A DNA stretch of 64,000 nt. It comes from Siphlonurus alternatus (Eukaryota > Arthropoda > Insecta > Ephemeroptera > Siphlonuridae). Position numbers and translations under genes: made by a program. The stretch's first letter is position 1. Every line of letters starts with the position of its first letter. The notes below the pieces were generated by a model, which did not search any database, was not told where the DNA came from, and was given only the letters and a program-made list of their open reading frames with translations. Of the stretch, positions 1 to 64,000 are shown piece after piece. The stretch lies in the NCBI GenBank assembly GCA_949825025.1, contig OX463788.1, forward strand, positions 21,557,971 to 21,621,970, read 5' to 3'.

Positions 1-137
1 ATTAGTTGTCATTGTTTGCCTTCACTTTTCAAATTCACATGGATTCCAAAATATGTCTATGGTTCCTGAATATGTAAAAAAAAATTGTTGAGTAATGTTA
101 TAAGTTAAGAAGTGTAGTAATCTCAATGTATTAACAG
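1..137 (+). other. 3' end of an upstream WNK intron
   Basis: AT-rich sequence ending in an AG acceptor at 136-137 (tattaacag). No gene or repeat is seen. The intron begins outside the window. Confidence 0.7.
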
Positions 138-53124
<52,987 letters not shown>

Positions 53125-55092
53125 TACATAATGTTCTTCTGTTTTTAAAGATTCTGTTTTTCCTGTGTTAAAAATTATGTTAATGCCACAAAAACTTTAT
53201 TATTAATTGTTATGAAAAATTTATTAATCGTTAATTTGTTTTAGTTTAAAAGTTTAACTAAACATTATTTCTGTTCCTTACTGTTTATCATAGATTTTAT
53301 TTAAATTCTGTGCATGCATTTTTTAAAGTTTTAAGTTAGAGATTTTAATTTTTATTAAAGTACAGTGTTCAGCTCGAATTAATTGTAATACAGTATACCT
53401 ACTTATAAATTTATTTAATTTTAAAAGTTATTTTACAAAAATATAAAAAATTGTGATTCAGGTGCTTGCCTAATAGATGAAGACCAACAGCGTCAAATAT
53501 ACTTTAGTTGAATAATAAGTACTGTTCTGTTCTTCCTCTAATTTTTATGCCAATGGTCTTATAATATTATTGATAAATGATACAGTTAATAATACAACTT
53601 TGTAATTTGCTTTGCTACAAAATTCAGGAAAGTAAAAGTAGTAATATTAATATTAAAGTGATAATGATAATCACTAACTTTTAAATAAATAAAAAAACAA
53701 CAATTGAATTAAAGCTCTTTTTATGTGATTGGGTCTTATTGTTAGTTATTTTAATTATTTTTTTTTTAAATGATCAGTAGCAACTAGTAAGTAGGCAATC
53801 AGCAATGTTTCAACTTTATCACACAGGTAAAAGGAACTGTAGAAAAGCGCTGCTAGCATCCAGTTTCTCTCGAGTTTCTTATTTATCTGTGCGAGCGATG
53901 CAGGTGAAACTTTGCAAATTGCCTACTTACTGCTCGCTCCTAAAAATGACATACCGTTACTACTGCAACATGTACACCGGTTCGCAATTTTTTTAAATCT
54001 TAAGAGAGCTTCTTATAACAAACAGTATCCATTTTAGTGAGGAATTAGCTGTCACACATGATGAGGGGTTGATTATAGCTTGACAGCTCGGTAACCTTTC
54101 TTAATGATAATGATTGAAGTACCTTCATTTTTATGTCATTGTTCTCTAAATGGGCAAAAAAAAAAGGTAAATAAAGTAACTCATTAACATAGAAGGTTGC
54201 CGAGCTGTCTACCCTCATCATCGGTGAGATGTAGCATCCATGTCATCAGTATTTTAAATATACAGTAATGCAGTAGTAATTGAACATGAACTTGACTCGC
54301 TGTACAGTACTGTTTTTATTTATTTTTTTTTTTTATCAAATTTAAGGAGTAAGTAAAATTTGAAGAAATATTGAAATAAGAATTGGTTCGAGGGCAGTTA
54401 GTAATGCTGACTCACAAAAGTGTATGCTTTTGAAAGTATGCGCTTACTGCGAAGAGAAGACCTTTTTACTGTACTGTAACTTCTGAGTAGCTTACAATCC
54501 AAATAACGACATTTAGTACTCTCAATTTTCTCATTTCACATGCTCGCAAACAAAAGGCAAAGAAGATAAAAAGTATTTCGCTACTTAGTTTGATCCTTGT
54601 AGAAGTGTAGCATTTTTCCACACTCAGCATAAATGTTTTAGGGCTTTTACAAAACCCTTTGGCCATTTTCAATGCTCAACTGTACAGAAAAAAAAAAATT
54701 ACTAGGACTCTTGCATGATTTAAAAAAATATTTTTTGATAATTTTTGTAGACTAGGCAGTCTCTGCTATATGTAGTTGTATAAGCCTTTTACACGAGTAA
54801 TTAATCTATATCCATAGCAGCTAATTCAAATTTTCATTGAGGGTAAAAATTGCATCATTCTTTTAGAATCCAACTGACAATAATGTCACAATATTTCGAA
54901 TTATGCTGTGACATTTAGTGTACACAATTAAAGGTCCTAGTGATATATATGGTGAAATTGTATAACTAGGGTCCTGTTATCATATACTGCAGCCACATTC
55001 AAAATAAATTTTAACATAAAAGTATTATATATAATATTGTGCTTAATTGCAAATAATGAAATTGGGGTTGTAAAGAAACTGCGGTGAATGTG

Positions 55093-55128
<36 letters not shown>

Positions 55129-56518
55129 AGTACTGTATAGTAGTAATTTTAAAGGCATCTTCTATAGCATTGCTTATATGTTTAAATTCAGGCATCAAGA
55201 TAGCTGCAGCGTTTTTAAAACAATAAATCAACATTTAAAGTATTGTATACATTCTTTATATATGTGGGTTTTGCATAACTTTTAATTTTATTGCTTCTAG
55301 TAGTTCTGGATTTTATTTTATTTATCAAGATGAGTTCAGGTTGTTGGTGAGCATACACCAGTGCTTGATGGCTTGGATTTGCATGCAATCACTATATGGG
55401 TCTGAGATGAAAGACAAATAGTTCTTTTAAGTAAGCATTTGCTGAGGATTACTGTAATATGATTTTTACTCATTATACTATAAATAAAGTATATTGCTTA
55501 ATTTTAGCTTTGTTGGATCAGGATTAAAAGAAAGTTTCCTTTGTGGCAAAAGTGACAAGTGTAAAATATTAAATTATGTGTTTATATATGAACAGTAAAG
55601 AATTGTAAATATAATCTAAATGCCTGTAATGCAGAAGTGACCAAAAGTGTTGTACATTTTAAAAATCTAGAAGAAGAAGAAAAAGCAGTGTAAAAATGTA
55701 TCTAGAATCATCTGATTTTATTAGTAGTATTAATTATTTATTATTATAAAACATCTGATCATGCAAACATAATTTTCAGTTAGTGTTGCACAAGACAGCA
55801 ATTAATGTATGAAGATTGATATATCTGGGAAAGAAGGCATTGGAACATGATTTAGATATTTATGTACTCTACCTTGGCTGTCCCACTCTATATTCAATAT
55901 GTTATAATATTATGCTTCCTGGAAATTATTATGGAAGCACAAAAATTATTTGATAATAATTATGCTGCAACTCCTAATTTGGCTTGTGTTACACATGTAT
56001 TGTAGCATAAATTCTTATGCAACTTCTGTTTAGTAATGTTTTTTTCTGCTTTTTTTAGCTCCTGAAAATGAATTTCCTAAATTCTAATATAATGTAAAAA
56101 CTTTGCACGAGATGTCAATTAAGGTTTATGTCAAGAATATTGCTTAATAAATCAAACAAGTAATAAATAAACAGTATATTAATGCCTCTAACAATATTGT
56201 TTTCTATTGCTAGGGATGCAAGTAATTTCAAATATTTACAATGTTATTTTTAAGTGGAACTTTGGTTGAAATGCTAATTAATTATACAAAATTCCATATT
56301 TTTCTTTTATTTAATTTTATTAAGAGGTGTAACAGTATAGCTATTTCCAATAATGTTGCGTAACTTTAATCTATCAGGATTTTTAGTTTACTCAAAATTA
56401 TCCATTCTGTTTTCTAAAATTTTTAATTGTTCTTCCATCTCGATCTATCACTCTACACAAATTATCTTCATCATAGTTAATCTTTAACACCGTATTTTGT
56501 ATTTATTGTTCAAATAAA
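53125..56518 (+). other. Probable WNK 3'UTR
   Basis: Largely AT-rich unique sequence after the stop, without exon-like segments. AATAAA signals lie at 55483-55488 and 56513-56518; the latter is followed by a pyrimidine-rich stretch and is the last plausible site before the (TA)n tract. The true 3' end cannot be fixed from sequence. A poly-T run lies at 55096-55124. Confidence 0.4.
54058..54222. repeat. Foldback in the probable WNK 3'UTR
   Basis: atgatgaggggttgattatag and gacagctcggtaacctt pair with aaggttgccgagctgtc and taccctcatcat. If transcribed it would form a long imperfect hairpin in the mRNA. It is probably a MITE remnant. Confidence 0.65.
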
Positions 56519-56566
56519 GAATTACTTAAAAGTAATTTATTTAAATTCACATTCTCTCTCTTTCTC

Positions 56567-56692
<126 letters not shown>

Positions 56693-58229
56693 GCCTCTGT
56701 CTCATCTCTTCCAAATTTTGTAAGTTGGGCTGTGTAGGAATGTAGGAATTGGTGATTTTTTTTAAAAATACTATTTGAAGAAAAAATATAAATATATATA
56801 ATTTAAAAATAGGAATGATAATTAAGCAAAATGTCTTTATTTTATCAAGTAAATAAATAAGGTAAGCAAATATATGTCTAAAAGCATTAAAAAAATGTGA
56901 AAATAAGTATCTTGCAAACATTATTTCATTTTGCACAAAGTACTGGAATAAAACTATCTTGATTATTTTAAATTGTAAACTGTACAGCCTAAAAATAGTT
57001 GTGAAATAGACTCCCGCACATACACATGAGAAACATGTAAACTATACTGTTGTGTGGAAGCACACACGGTCATCCTGTGATGTATAAACTCCAGTTCAGC
57101 TAAATTTATACTGGAAGATGTGATTTTTTTTAAGTGGCATCAAACCTATTTCTTATTTTCATAATAGCTATATATGGGCATTAATTAAAGTCAATCTCTA
57201 TATTGCTTAACTATATTGGTAATTAACTCGAATATGTAAAACTCTTCATATTTCAGCATTGCTTGATTTTTGTCTTCTTTGTTGTAATTTTTTACACTCC
57301 TTTTGCTTTCAGAAATTAATTTGTTACCTATTGTTATAGGTGCTTGGTGTTGCAAAATAATCTATGCTAATAACAAATTGTGTATATGGCATAATGCCAT
57401 TTAAATTTATGCATTTACAACTAAAATTGAGTTTTATTAATTTGTAAATTGCAATTATTTTACAGCAAACCTACAGTTTCATTCTGATTTTAACACAATT
57501 TTTCCACTGTCCACACAAAACGGACAGTTCAAAATTATTTTTGCTGACTTGTTTGTTTATTTATAACACAGGATATTAGTATTTTATTTACAACACAGGA
57601 TATTAGTATGTATACTAGTTGACACAGTGTATTTTTATTTGGTGCTATGCCAAAATTGTTAGAAAGAAATGAAAAAAAAAAAAAAAAACGGAGCAAGTTT
57701 TTATGAATTATGACGATTTTATTTTAAAGGCCTCATTTTAGCTGTAATAATTAATAATGAAGAACAATTAAAAAATGTGTAATATAACCCAACTGGGTGT
57801 CATTTTTATAATTATATTTAATTATAATTTATACTGTATATGATATATATGTGAGAAAAGAATGTCTAACTTTGTAATGCAAAAATTTGTTTGTGATGAT
57901 CTAGTGTCCTAACTATATGTCTGTGATAGATGTATGGTGGCTAGTTGATCAAGAAGGCTGAAGGGATTAGAAAGAGCATTATATGTAGGAAATTTATTTT
58001 GATTGTCTTTTTTTGGATAGTAGATATTTAACTATCTTAAAAAATAAAAAAAGCATCACTGAATTTTGAAGAAATTAAATAACATTATTAAGCATCTGAA
58101 CTATTGCTTTTGTGTTCTTTCTTTTTCTTGTTTCCCCCTCTTTTTACTTTAGCTTTTCTCACTTTTTGTGCACAATTAAGGAAGTTTGTGTTTATTTATT
58201 TTTTCTTTTTTAGAAAACACTGCACACAC

Positions 58230-58231
<2 letters not shown>

Positions 58232-58284
<53 letters not shown>
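58232..58284. repeat. (TA)n microsatellite
   Basis: About 26 TA units; the Tyr-Ile frames on both strands are artefacts. Confidence 0.95.
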
Positions 58285-58289
<5 letters not shown>

Positions 58290-58298
58290 ATTATATAC

Positions 58299-58340
58299 AG
58301 TGGTGAAAGTAAGCCGGTGCGCACCAGTGCGCTTTTTAAT
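58299..58340 (+). mobile_element. Possible truncated hAT-like terminus
   Basis: cagtggtgaaagtaagccgg followed by tgcgcaccagtgcgc looks like a hAT-type end next to a (TA)n tract. No matching inverted end is seen downstream, so the element is truncated or the call is wrong. Confidence 0.3.
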
Positions 58341-59133
58341 AAAATTAAAAATATTTTCAAATTCGAAGAAATTAACATAGTAAAACATTAATCATGCATG
58401 CTCAAATAATGAATGACATTTCTTACACTTTGTAGTTGTCTCACAAAATTTAATTTACACTTTCATTTGAGTAAAAAAGTTACTATGGAAAATAATTCAA
58501 ATAAACTAAATTCTACTTTCCTAATTTTTTCACTGCGTAAAAAATAAATATGAATTAATTATATTTGATGTGAAGTGGAATTGTTGCATTAAAATAAATT
58601 ATATAAGTGCTGCAGTATACATTATTAAGACTATATATACCAGCCGATATAAATAAAAAAAAAAAGTTAATTTTAGTTATCTTATAAACTTATAAATATA
58701 TGCCTTTTCTATACCGAGCACACAATTATTTTTTATTTCATATAGTTTTTAGTATTATTCTCAATTTATTTAAATTTCTATAGGCTAGCTTACTGTGTTT
58801 AATATTTTATCTTCGATTTTTATGAAGAAATATTTTTATTGGATAGAATTTCTTTCAATGGTTATATTTTTTTATTCTTGAATGACTATAAATAAAATAA
58901 ATTTAAAGCAACGTTTTGCTGCTACGTTATTCAGTGTTGTGTTTTTACATCTGAAGATGGATGCGTGTCTGGATAAGCACCGAAAAATATTTCGTATTAT
59001 TTTAATTAATTGTGTATGTATACGTGTGAATTTAAAGGTGTGTGTGTTTTAAGTGCAACGTGCAGTGCTAATTTTCAGTGAGGATATAGCCCATTGCAAG
59101 GTATTATAATTGTAGTATTACGCATTCATATAT

Positions 59134-59168
<35 letters not shown>

Positions 59169-59189
59169 CATACATACATACACATATAT

Positions 59190-59832
59190 CAGCTAGGGAT
59201 CGGATGCAGATGCAAGATGCACACGGATGCGCAAAAATGGGCTTGCATCCGCATCCGTGCATCCCAGATGCACAGGAAAAAATGAATGCATCCCAGATGC
59301 ACGGGGAAAAATGAATGCATCCGGATGCGCATCCCAGATGCATGAAAAATAAATTTGCATCCGGATGCGCATCCACGGATGCACGAAAAATAAATTTGCA
59401 TCCATTTAACACTTTTTTTTCTCTTTTTTATCAGGTTTTTTGCTAATTGCCTCTAAATAAATCTTTAACACGAGGCATATTTTTTAACTTTATTTGCCAC
59501 TTGTCGTTTAAAAATTACAAGAAACAAAGTGTATTATAAAAACCAAAGATATATTGGATGCGGATGCAGATGCAAGATGCACACGGATGCGCAAAAATGG
59601 GCTTGCATCCGCATCCGTGCATCCCAGATGCACGGGAAAAAATTAATGCATCCGGATGCGCATCTCAGATGCATGGAAAATAAATTTGCATCCGGATGCG
59701 CATCCCAGATGCATGAAAAATAAATTTGCATCCGGATGCGCATCCATGGATGCACGAAAAATTAATTTGCATCCAAATGCGCATATATATATATCTCGGA
59801 CGCACGAAAAAAACGCGTGCATCCGGTCCCTG
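59190..59832. mobile_element. 643-bp hAT-like element made of GGATGC/GCATCC repeats
   Basis: The left end is cagctagggatcggatgca and the right end is tgcatccggtccctg (imperfect inverted repeat). It is flanked by an 8-bp direct repeat, ACATATAT, at 59182-59189 and 59833-59840. The interior is two related blocks (about 59204-59405 and 59558-59775) packed with GGATGC/GCATCC hexamers and units such as gatgcgcatcccagatgc, separated by an AT-rich spacer. Frames across it are repeat artefacts. Confidence 0.85.
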
Positions 59833-60407
59833 ACATATATACATATACACACATACATACATATACACCATTTTCTGTATAAAATTTAGTTCATATATTT
59901 ATTGTGAAAAAATACATGTACTAGATAAATTAAAAGCTTTTTGTGTGATTTGTAATAATATTTCAGTCATGCAACGTACATGCATAAAATAAAAATATAA
60001 TAATAAAATATAAATGGTGAAAAACACAACTAAAATAATAACTATAGTTATAATTTGCTACTAAAAATAATATTTTATTGATCTTGTACAGTACAGCAAT
60101 AAAAAATAATAAATAAACACTATTAAATTTCTAACATATTATACTTACATTAATTATATCATAAATAAAATGACTTACAAATACATAACAATCTTTACAC
60201 AAAAATTGTTACAACTATAGATAACATGGTCATGCAGCAAATCATTAGACTGTTAACTTGTAAAATTTAAGTAAAAAATCTTTACATCAACATTATAAAT
60301 ATTTAAGTTAGTTTCCGTGCTTGATGCCCAAGTGTCGTGAAAAAATCTCTATAGTGTCATTGAAAATATTAAAATACAGCAATATTCAGATCACATTAGC
60401 TTATTAA

Positions 60408-60735
60408 GGTAATTAATGTAACACACCCAATGTTAAAAAAATTCCCACACTTTTATAAAATTATGAAACCTATCTTAAAATGTTCTCCCTTACATCCCCT
60501 ATCAGAGCTAAAAAGTATCAAGCAGGTACACAAATTTGATGTATATAGTTTTCGAGTTATGAATTTTTAAAGTTGACTAATTTAAAAATTATTAACTCAA
60601 AAACTATATCGAATTTGTATACTTGCTACTTTAGCTATATACTGATGGGGGGTATAGAGAACATTTTAAAATATGTTTTATAATTTTATAAGTGTAGGAA
60701 TTTTTTTAACATTGCATGGGCATGTTACCTTACCC
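60408..60735. mobile_element. TTAA-flanked MITE, intergenic copy
   Basis: TTAA is at 60404-60407 and 60736-60739. The right end, catgttaccttaccc, is family-like; the left end, ggtaattaatgtaacac, is eroded. The interior has aatgttaaaaaaattccc and tatgaatttttaaagttgac as in other members. Confidence 0.8.
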
Positions 60736-62531
60736 TTAATTATTCAATATAATTGAGAAGCTGTGGTATATATTATATGCATTGGTATATATAGCCCCTG
60801 GAAAAGCTTCCTTGACCAATATATAAGAGAGGCATAAAATATAAATTTTGATGTATTGAACATGCAACAATGTTATAACCATTGTGCATGTTGTTGAGTA
60901 AAATTTTCCGGGGCAATGGCTGATCATACAAACTTAACGGCTTTCAGTCCCTTCACTGAAATTGAGAAAAAGTATTTTTAAGCCCATTTGAGTTGTATAG
61001 CCTAGCTTGATTATAATATATATTTAAAAAAGTACACAAAATTTGCCTTATAAAAGGCTTTATAATATGTTGAAGTTGCTGCTTCTGTTGGAAGTCCTCC
61101 TTCAAAAAGTGTCTTCATAGCTAACAAGTTTTTAAAAAATATTGAGTACAAGTCCATGTATTATTGTTATTATTATTATTTGTATCTAAATCTTGTGAAT
61201 TAAGCTTTTGGTATTGCTTAGTGGAGATCATATTGGGCATGAAATTTCTCCATACATGTATATAATATATATCAAAAATACTTTACGTGATCCAAGCACA
61301 AAATTCTCTCTGAAGTACTGCAGTATAATATACATATAGTATATATATTATAAGAAATTGTAGATATTTTTAACTAATCCAATTTAATTTTATAATGAGA
61401 TGAAGCATTAAATTTGTGCTTTGGTTTGTTGCAATTGTATCAAAATGAAAATTAAATAAACCCTTTGACAATAATCATCATTATCATCTGAAAAGCCTAA
61501 AAGGAAAGTAAGACTTTTTGTTAAGGTATTATTATTTTTGTATGAACAGCAAAGAATGTAAAAACCCAAAACCAATATTTTAGAAGATAGAAACCCAGAT
61601 GAATGAGTATAGCCTCTGTGCAAATATTATAATAAATACCGAAAGTTTAATAACAAACATGATCAATTAATTCTGACAGATTGGAAATTTCTTGTAAATA
61701 ATAAATGTTAGATTAGAGAAAACTGGAGAAAAATGAAATAGAGCAGTTGAGTCAGTTTCATCAATTAAAAAAAAAAGAAAAAAATGAACTGAGAATAATT
61801 TCCATAATTATTTTATTATTGCTACAGTTTTAATTTTTTCCCCATGATAATTTAGATAAATTATTGGGAAAAACGTAAAAAAAAAATCATCCCAACAGCG
61901 CACCCCCCCCCCCCCCCCATCCCATTCCCTTTCACCCTGCCCTGCTCCCCCTCTTCCCTTTACTTATGTTTTTTGGTGTTCTAATTAAATTTGCAGTTCT
62001 ACATGATTTAATGTGTTGTTCTTAACTTTTGAACATATGTAGTATAATTATTATTACACTTTTGCTGATAACTGTAAACATCTCACCAGAATAAAACATC
62101 AGTAATGAGGTACCTCCCCCTTGTGTTCCCCTGTTGGTTTTAAATTTATTTTGATTTCAAAATTATTTAGAAAGAGAAGAACAGAAGCTAAATAGCACCT
62201 ATATGACTAAGCTTGCGCTTTTTAGCTTGTTTCCTTGTATTTCAAAATAATTTCTAAAAATTAAATCTTTACATTTCCAGTTGAGAAATCACACACAAAA
62301 AAAGTAGATTAAAATATATACCAAATTGCTTATCTCAAAGAAAATAAATTAACCAATAAATTAATTACCATATTGCATACAGCATGACACCAAATATACA
62401 AATCCCAATATTTAGAGGAAAAAATATGGTAGCAACAAAATAAACTAACTTATACAAATAGTATTATTAAAATTCATTTGAATAGTCTTGTTTCATATGT
62501 ATTCCTTTAATTTCCATATCTTTGTCCCATC

Positions 62532-64000
62532 TCATTCATCAATTTTTTTTTCTTCGCGTTCAGTGGTTTGTTGTTGCTGCTGCTTTTCTAAAGAACTCAC
62601 AACACTTTCTTCAGGGAAGGAATACAGGGGTTTAAACCCACCAATTAATTCTGGCTTAAAATTCTCAATATCAAATTTGCTATTGCTATTCCCAGCAGTA
62701 GACGGTGTATTTATTTCTTCAATTATATCTGCTCTGTCTACCAGGCCTGGCCTCAACGTCTCCTCAGTTGCAGCAGACCCTTTCACTGCACTCCATCCAT
62801 TGCCTGGAGAGGGCGCCACATTGGCACTTGCATGGAAGGGAGCTTGGAAGTTGAAGGATTCTGGAGAAGTGGATGATGTTTCACTTTTGTCTTGTGCAGG
62901 GTTACGATGCTGTGGGGGTGCCTGTGGGGCCACAACCATGACAGAGCCAGTACCCTGGCCTCCAGGGTGGTTGCCAGTGTGCATTACTGCAGATACTGTA
63001 AATTCGTTGCTATTGCTTTGAGGGCGAATTATTGACTGTACTGTTGGTTTTATTTCTGTTGCCATTATTTCAGGAAATGCTTTGTAAAATGGTGTTGTTG
63101 CTACAGGTGTATTTGCTGACTGAGATTTTGAAGTAGATGATTTAATTGCAAATGGCATGTAATCTTGTAAGTATGGAATTATGTTTATTTCTTCATCTTT
63201 GTCTATTTCTTCAGCATTTATTATTTTGTTAATTTCTTCTGTTGGTTTTTCAAGTGCATATGGAAAATCAGTTTTCATTGGTCTCTTATTAAGAACTGGT
63301 TCCTCTTCGGTTAAATGTGAAGGTGGGACAGGCTTTTGTGCTCCGTAAGTCCCAACTAAAACATCACCTGTCTGTTGATTTTCTCCTGAATTTGCATAAA
63401 CTACAAATACTGGCCTTTCCTCAGAGCCTTGTTGCAGAGTGCCATACTTTGATGGCCTTACTTCATAAGGTGTGACTGGAGGTTTTGGGTTAGGGTGAGG
63501 AGCATCTTCCCTTGAAGAGGGCCTTGGTAAAGCTCCGTGCTGCATCATTTGAAGGGTTGATACTTGGGATCCAACTCTACGCCCAACGAGGGGAGGTCCA
63601 TTGTGAAACCTTTGTGACTCTTCTGAATTATGATGGTTAATTACTTGCCCTGGTGACGGAGGCTTAAGTTGACTTAGCAATCCACCTGATGGTCTGTTGT
63701 GATGAGCATAAGGAGAAGGAGGAGGAGGAGAGTGTCTATCGATTCCATAAGAATTTTTTGTATTAGGTCTGAACTGAGGAAGGATATTTGGTAAATGTGT
63801 TTGTCGTGGAGGAGAATTATTGTTAAAGTTAGGTGGAGAAGGAGGAGGAGGATAAGGTCCATTGGTTTCCCACCTTCGATGAGGCTGTTGCTGTGGCGGA
63901 GGTCTAATATGAGGTCCTTCAAATTGTGGTCTTCTTTGTCCATCAGGAGAGGGTCTTATTGGTCCATCCAATACAGGCCTGTTTTCAAATTGGTGTCTTA
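62532..64000 (-). CDS. Pro/Gln-rich protein, C-terminal part (3' exon, runs off the window)
   Basis: I do not recognise this protein. The frame is open from the right edge of the window to TGA at 62532-62534, about 489 codons, with no start needed inside. It reads RPVLDGPIRPSPDGQ, then His/Pro/Gln-rich sequence (PPPQQQPHRRW; PPPPSPP repeats), a more ordered-looking middle (KYGTLQQGSEERPVFVVYA then GDVLVGTYGAQKPVPPSHL), an acidic stretch (INAEEIDKDEEINIIPYLQD) and the tail SSLEKQQQQQTTEREEKKID. No transmembrane segment, signal peptide or catalytic motif is visible. It could be the cytoplasmic or disordered tail of a larger protein. It is convergent with WNK, with about 9.4 kb between stop codons. 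Coding status is supported by length, composition against the AT-rich surroundings and sharp loss of bias after the stop. Confidence 0.8.
   Translation of the reverse strand, partial: RHQFENRPVLDGPIRPSPDGQRRPQFEGPHIRPPPQQQPHRRWETNGPYPPPPSPPNFNNNSPPRQTHLPNILPQFRPNTKNSYGIDRHSPPPPSPYAHHNRPSGGLLSQLKPPSPGQVINHHNSEESQRFHNGPPLVGRRVGSQVSTLQMMQHGALPRPSSREDAPHPNPKPPVTPYEVRPSKYGTLQQGSEERPVFVVYANSGENQQTGDVLVGTYGAQKPVPPSHLTEEEPVLNKRPMKTDFPYALEKPTEEINKIINAEEIDKDEEINIIPYLQDYMPFAIKSSTSKSQSANTPVATTPFYKAFPEIMATEIKPTVQSIIRPQSNSNEFTVSAVMHTGNHPGGQGTGSVMVVAPQAPPQHRNPAQDKSETSSTSPESFNFQAPFHASANVAPSPGNGWSAVKGSAATEETLRPGLVDRADIIEEINTPSTAGNSNSKFDIENFKPELIGGFKPLYSFPEESVVSSLEKQQQQQTTEREEKKIDE

Noticed and set aside
55604..55611. 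Pumilio-type tgtaaata site in the 3'UTR
   Set aside because: An 8-base AT-rich motif is expected by chance many times in this AT-rich sequence.
59104..59889. Cys/His/Met-rich overlapping frames on both strands
   Set aside because: Produced by the GGATGC/GCATCC repeat; they have no independent coding evidence.

Overview
The window is nuclear DNA of an intron-rich, AT-rich animal genome, most likely an arthropod and plausibly an insect. The evidence is a WNK-kinase gene with a very glutamine-rich tail of the kind seen in insects, GT-AG introns up to 10 kb, many (TTTA)n and (TA)n microsatellites, and numerous non-autonomous DNA transposons. The species cannot be named from the sequence. There are no prokaryotic features, no CRISPR array and no rRNA gene. 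I see no wholly new biological system; the interest lies in exon architecture and foldback elements.

Positions 138-53124, plus strand: the 3' part of a WNK (with-no-lysine) serine/threonine kinase gene. The kinase domain lies upstream, outside the window. I place 16 core exons and three alternative ones. Acceptor and donor phases chain without a break, giving about 2,395 codons from the first exon to the stop. The order is: an 980-codon Gln-rich exon (138-3077); a poly-Q exon with 74 consecutive Gln (9479-10224); two exons forming the C-terminal CCT-like/PF2-like domain (12127-12325, 13904-14110); linker exons; three exons each carrying an RFxV docking motif for SPAK/OSR1/Fray kinases (21280-21339, 40266-40500, 40936-41159); a large Ser-rich basic exon (41978-42847); the C-terminal coiled coil (50453-50568 and 51237-51576); and the terminal exon (52831-53124). 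Alternative exons are proposed at 15159-15233, 25986-26144 and 48370-48548. Splice phases predict that 48370-48548 replaces 40936-41159 plus 41978-42847. A probable facultative intron lies inside the first exon (522-2957).

The introns hold several families of short inverted-repeat transposons: seven TTAA-flanked elements (six sharing related ends), TA-flanked foldbacks of several families, hAT-like elements with 8-bp target duplications, a 1.94-kb near-perfect palindrome (26467-28405), and tRNA-derived SINE-like and LINE-like relics.

Positions 53125-62531: WNK 3'UTR, then an intergenic stretch with (TA)n tracts, a GGATGC-rich hAT-like element and one TTAA element.

Positions 62532-64000, minus strand: the 3' end of a second gene, convergent with WNK, encoding a Pro/Gln-rich protein I do not recognise. 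It runs open past the window edge.
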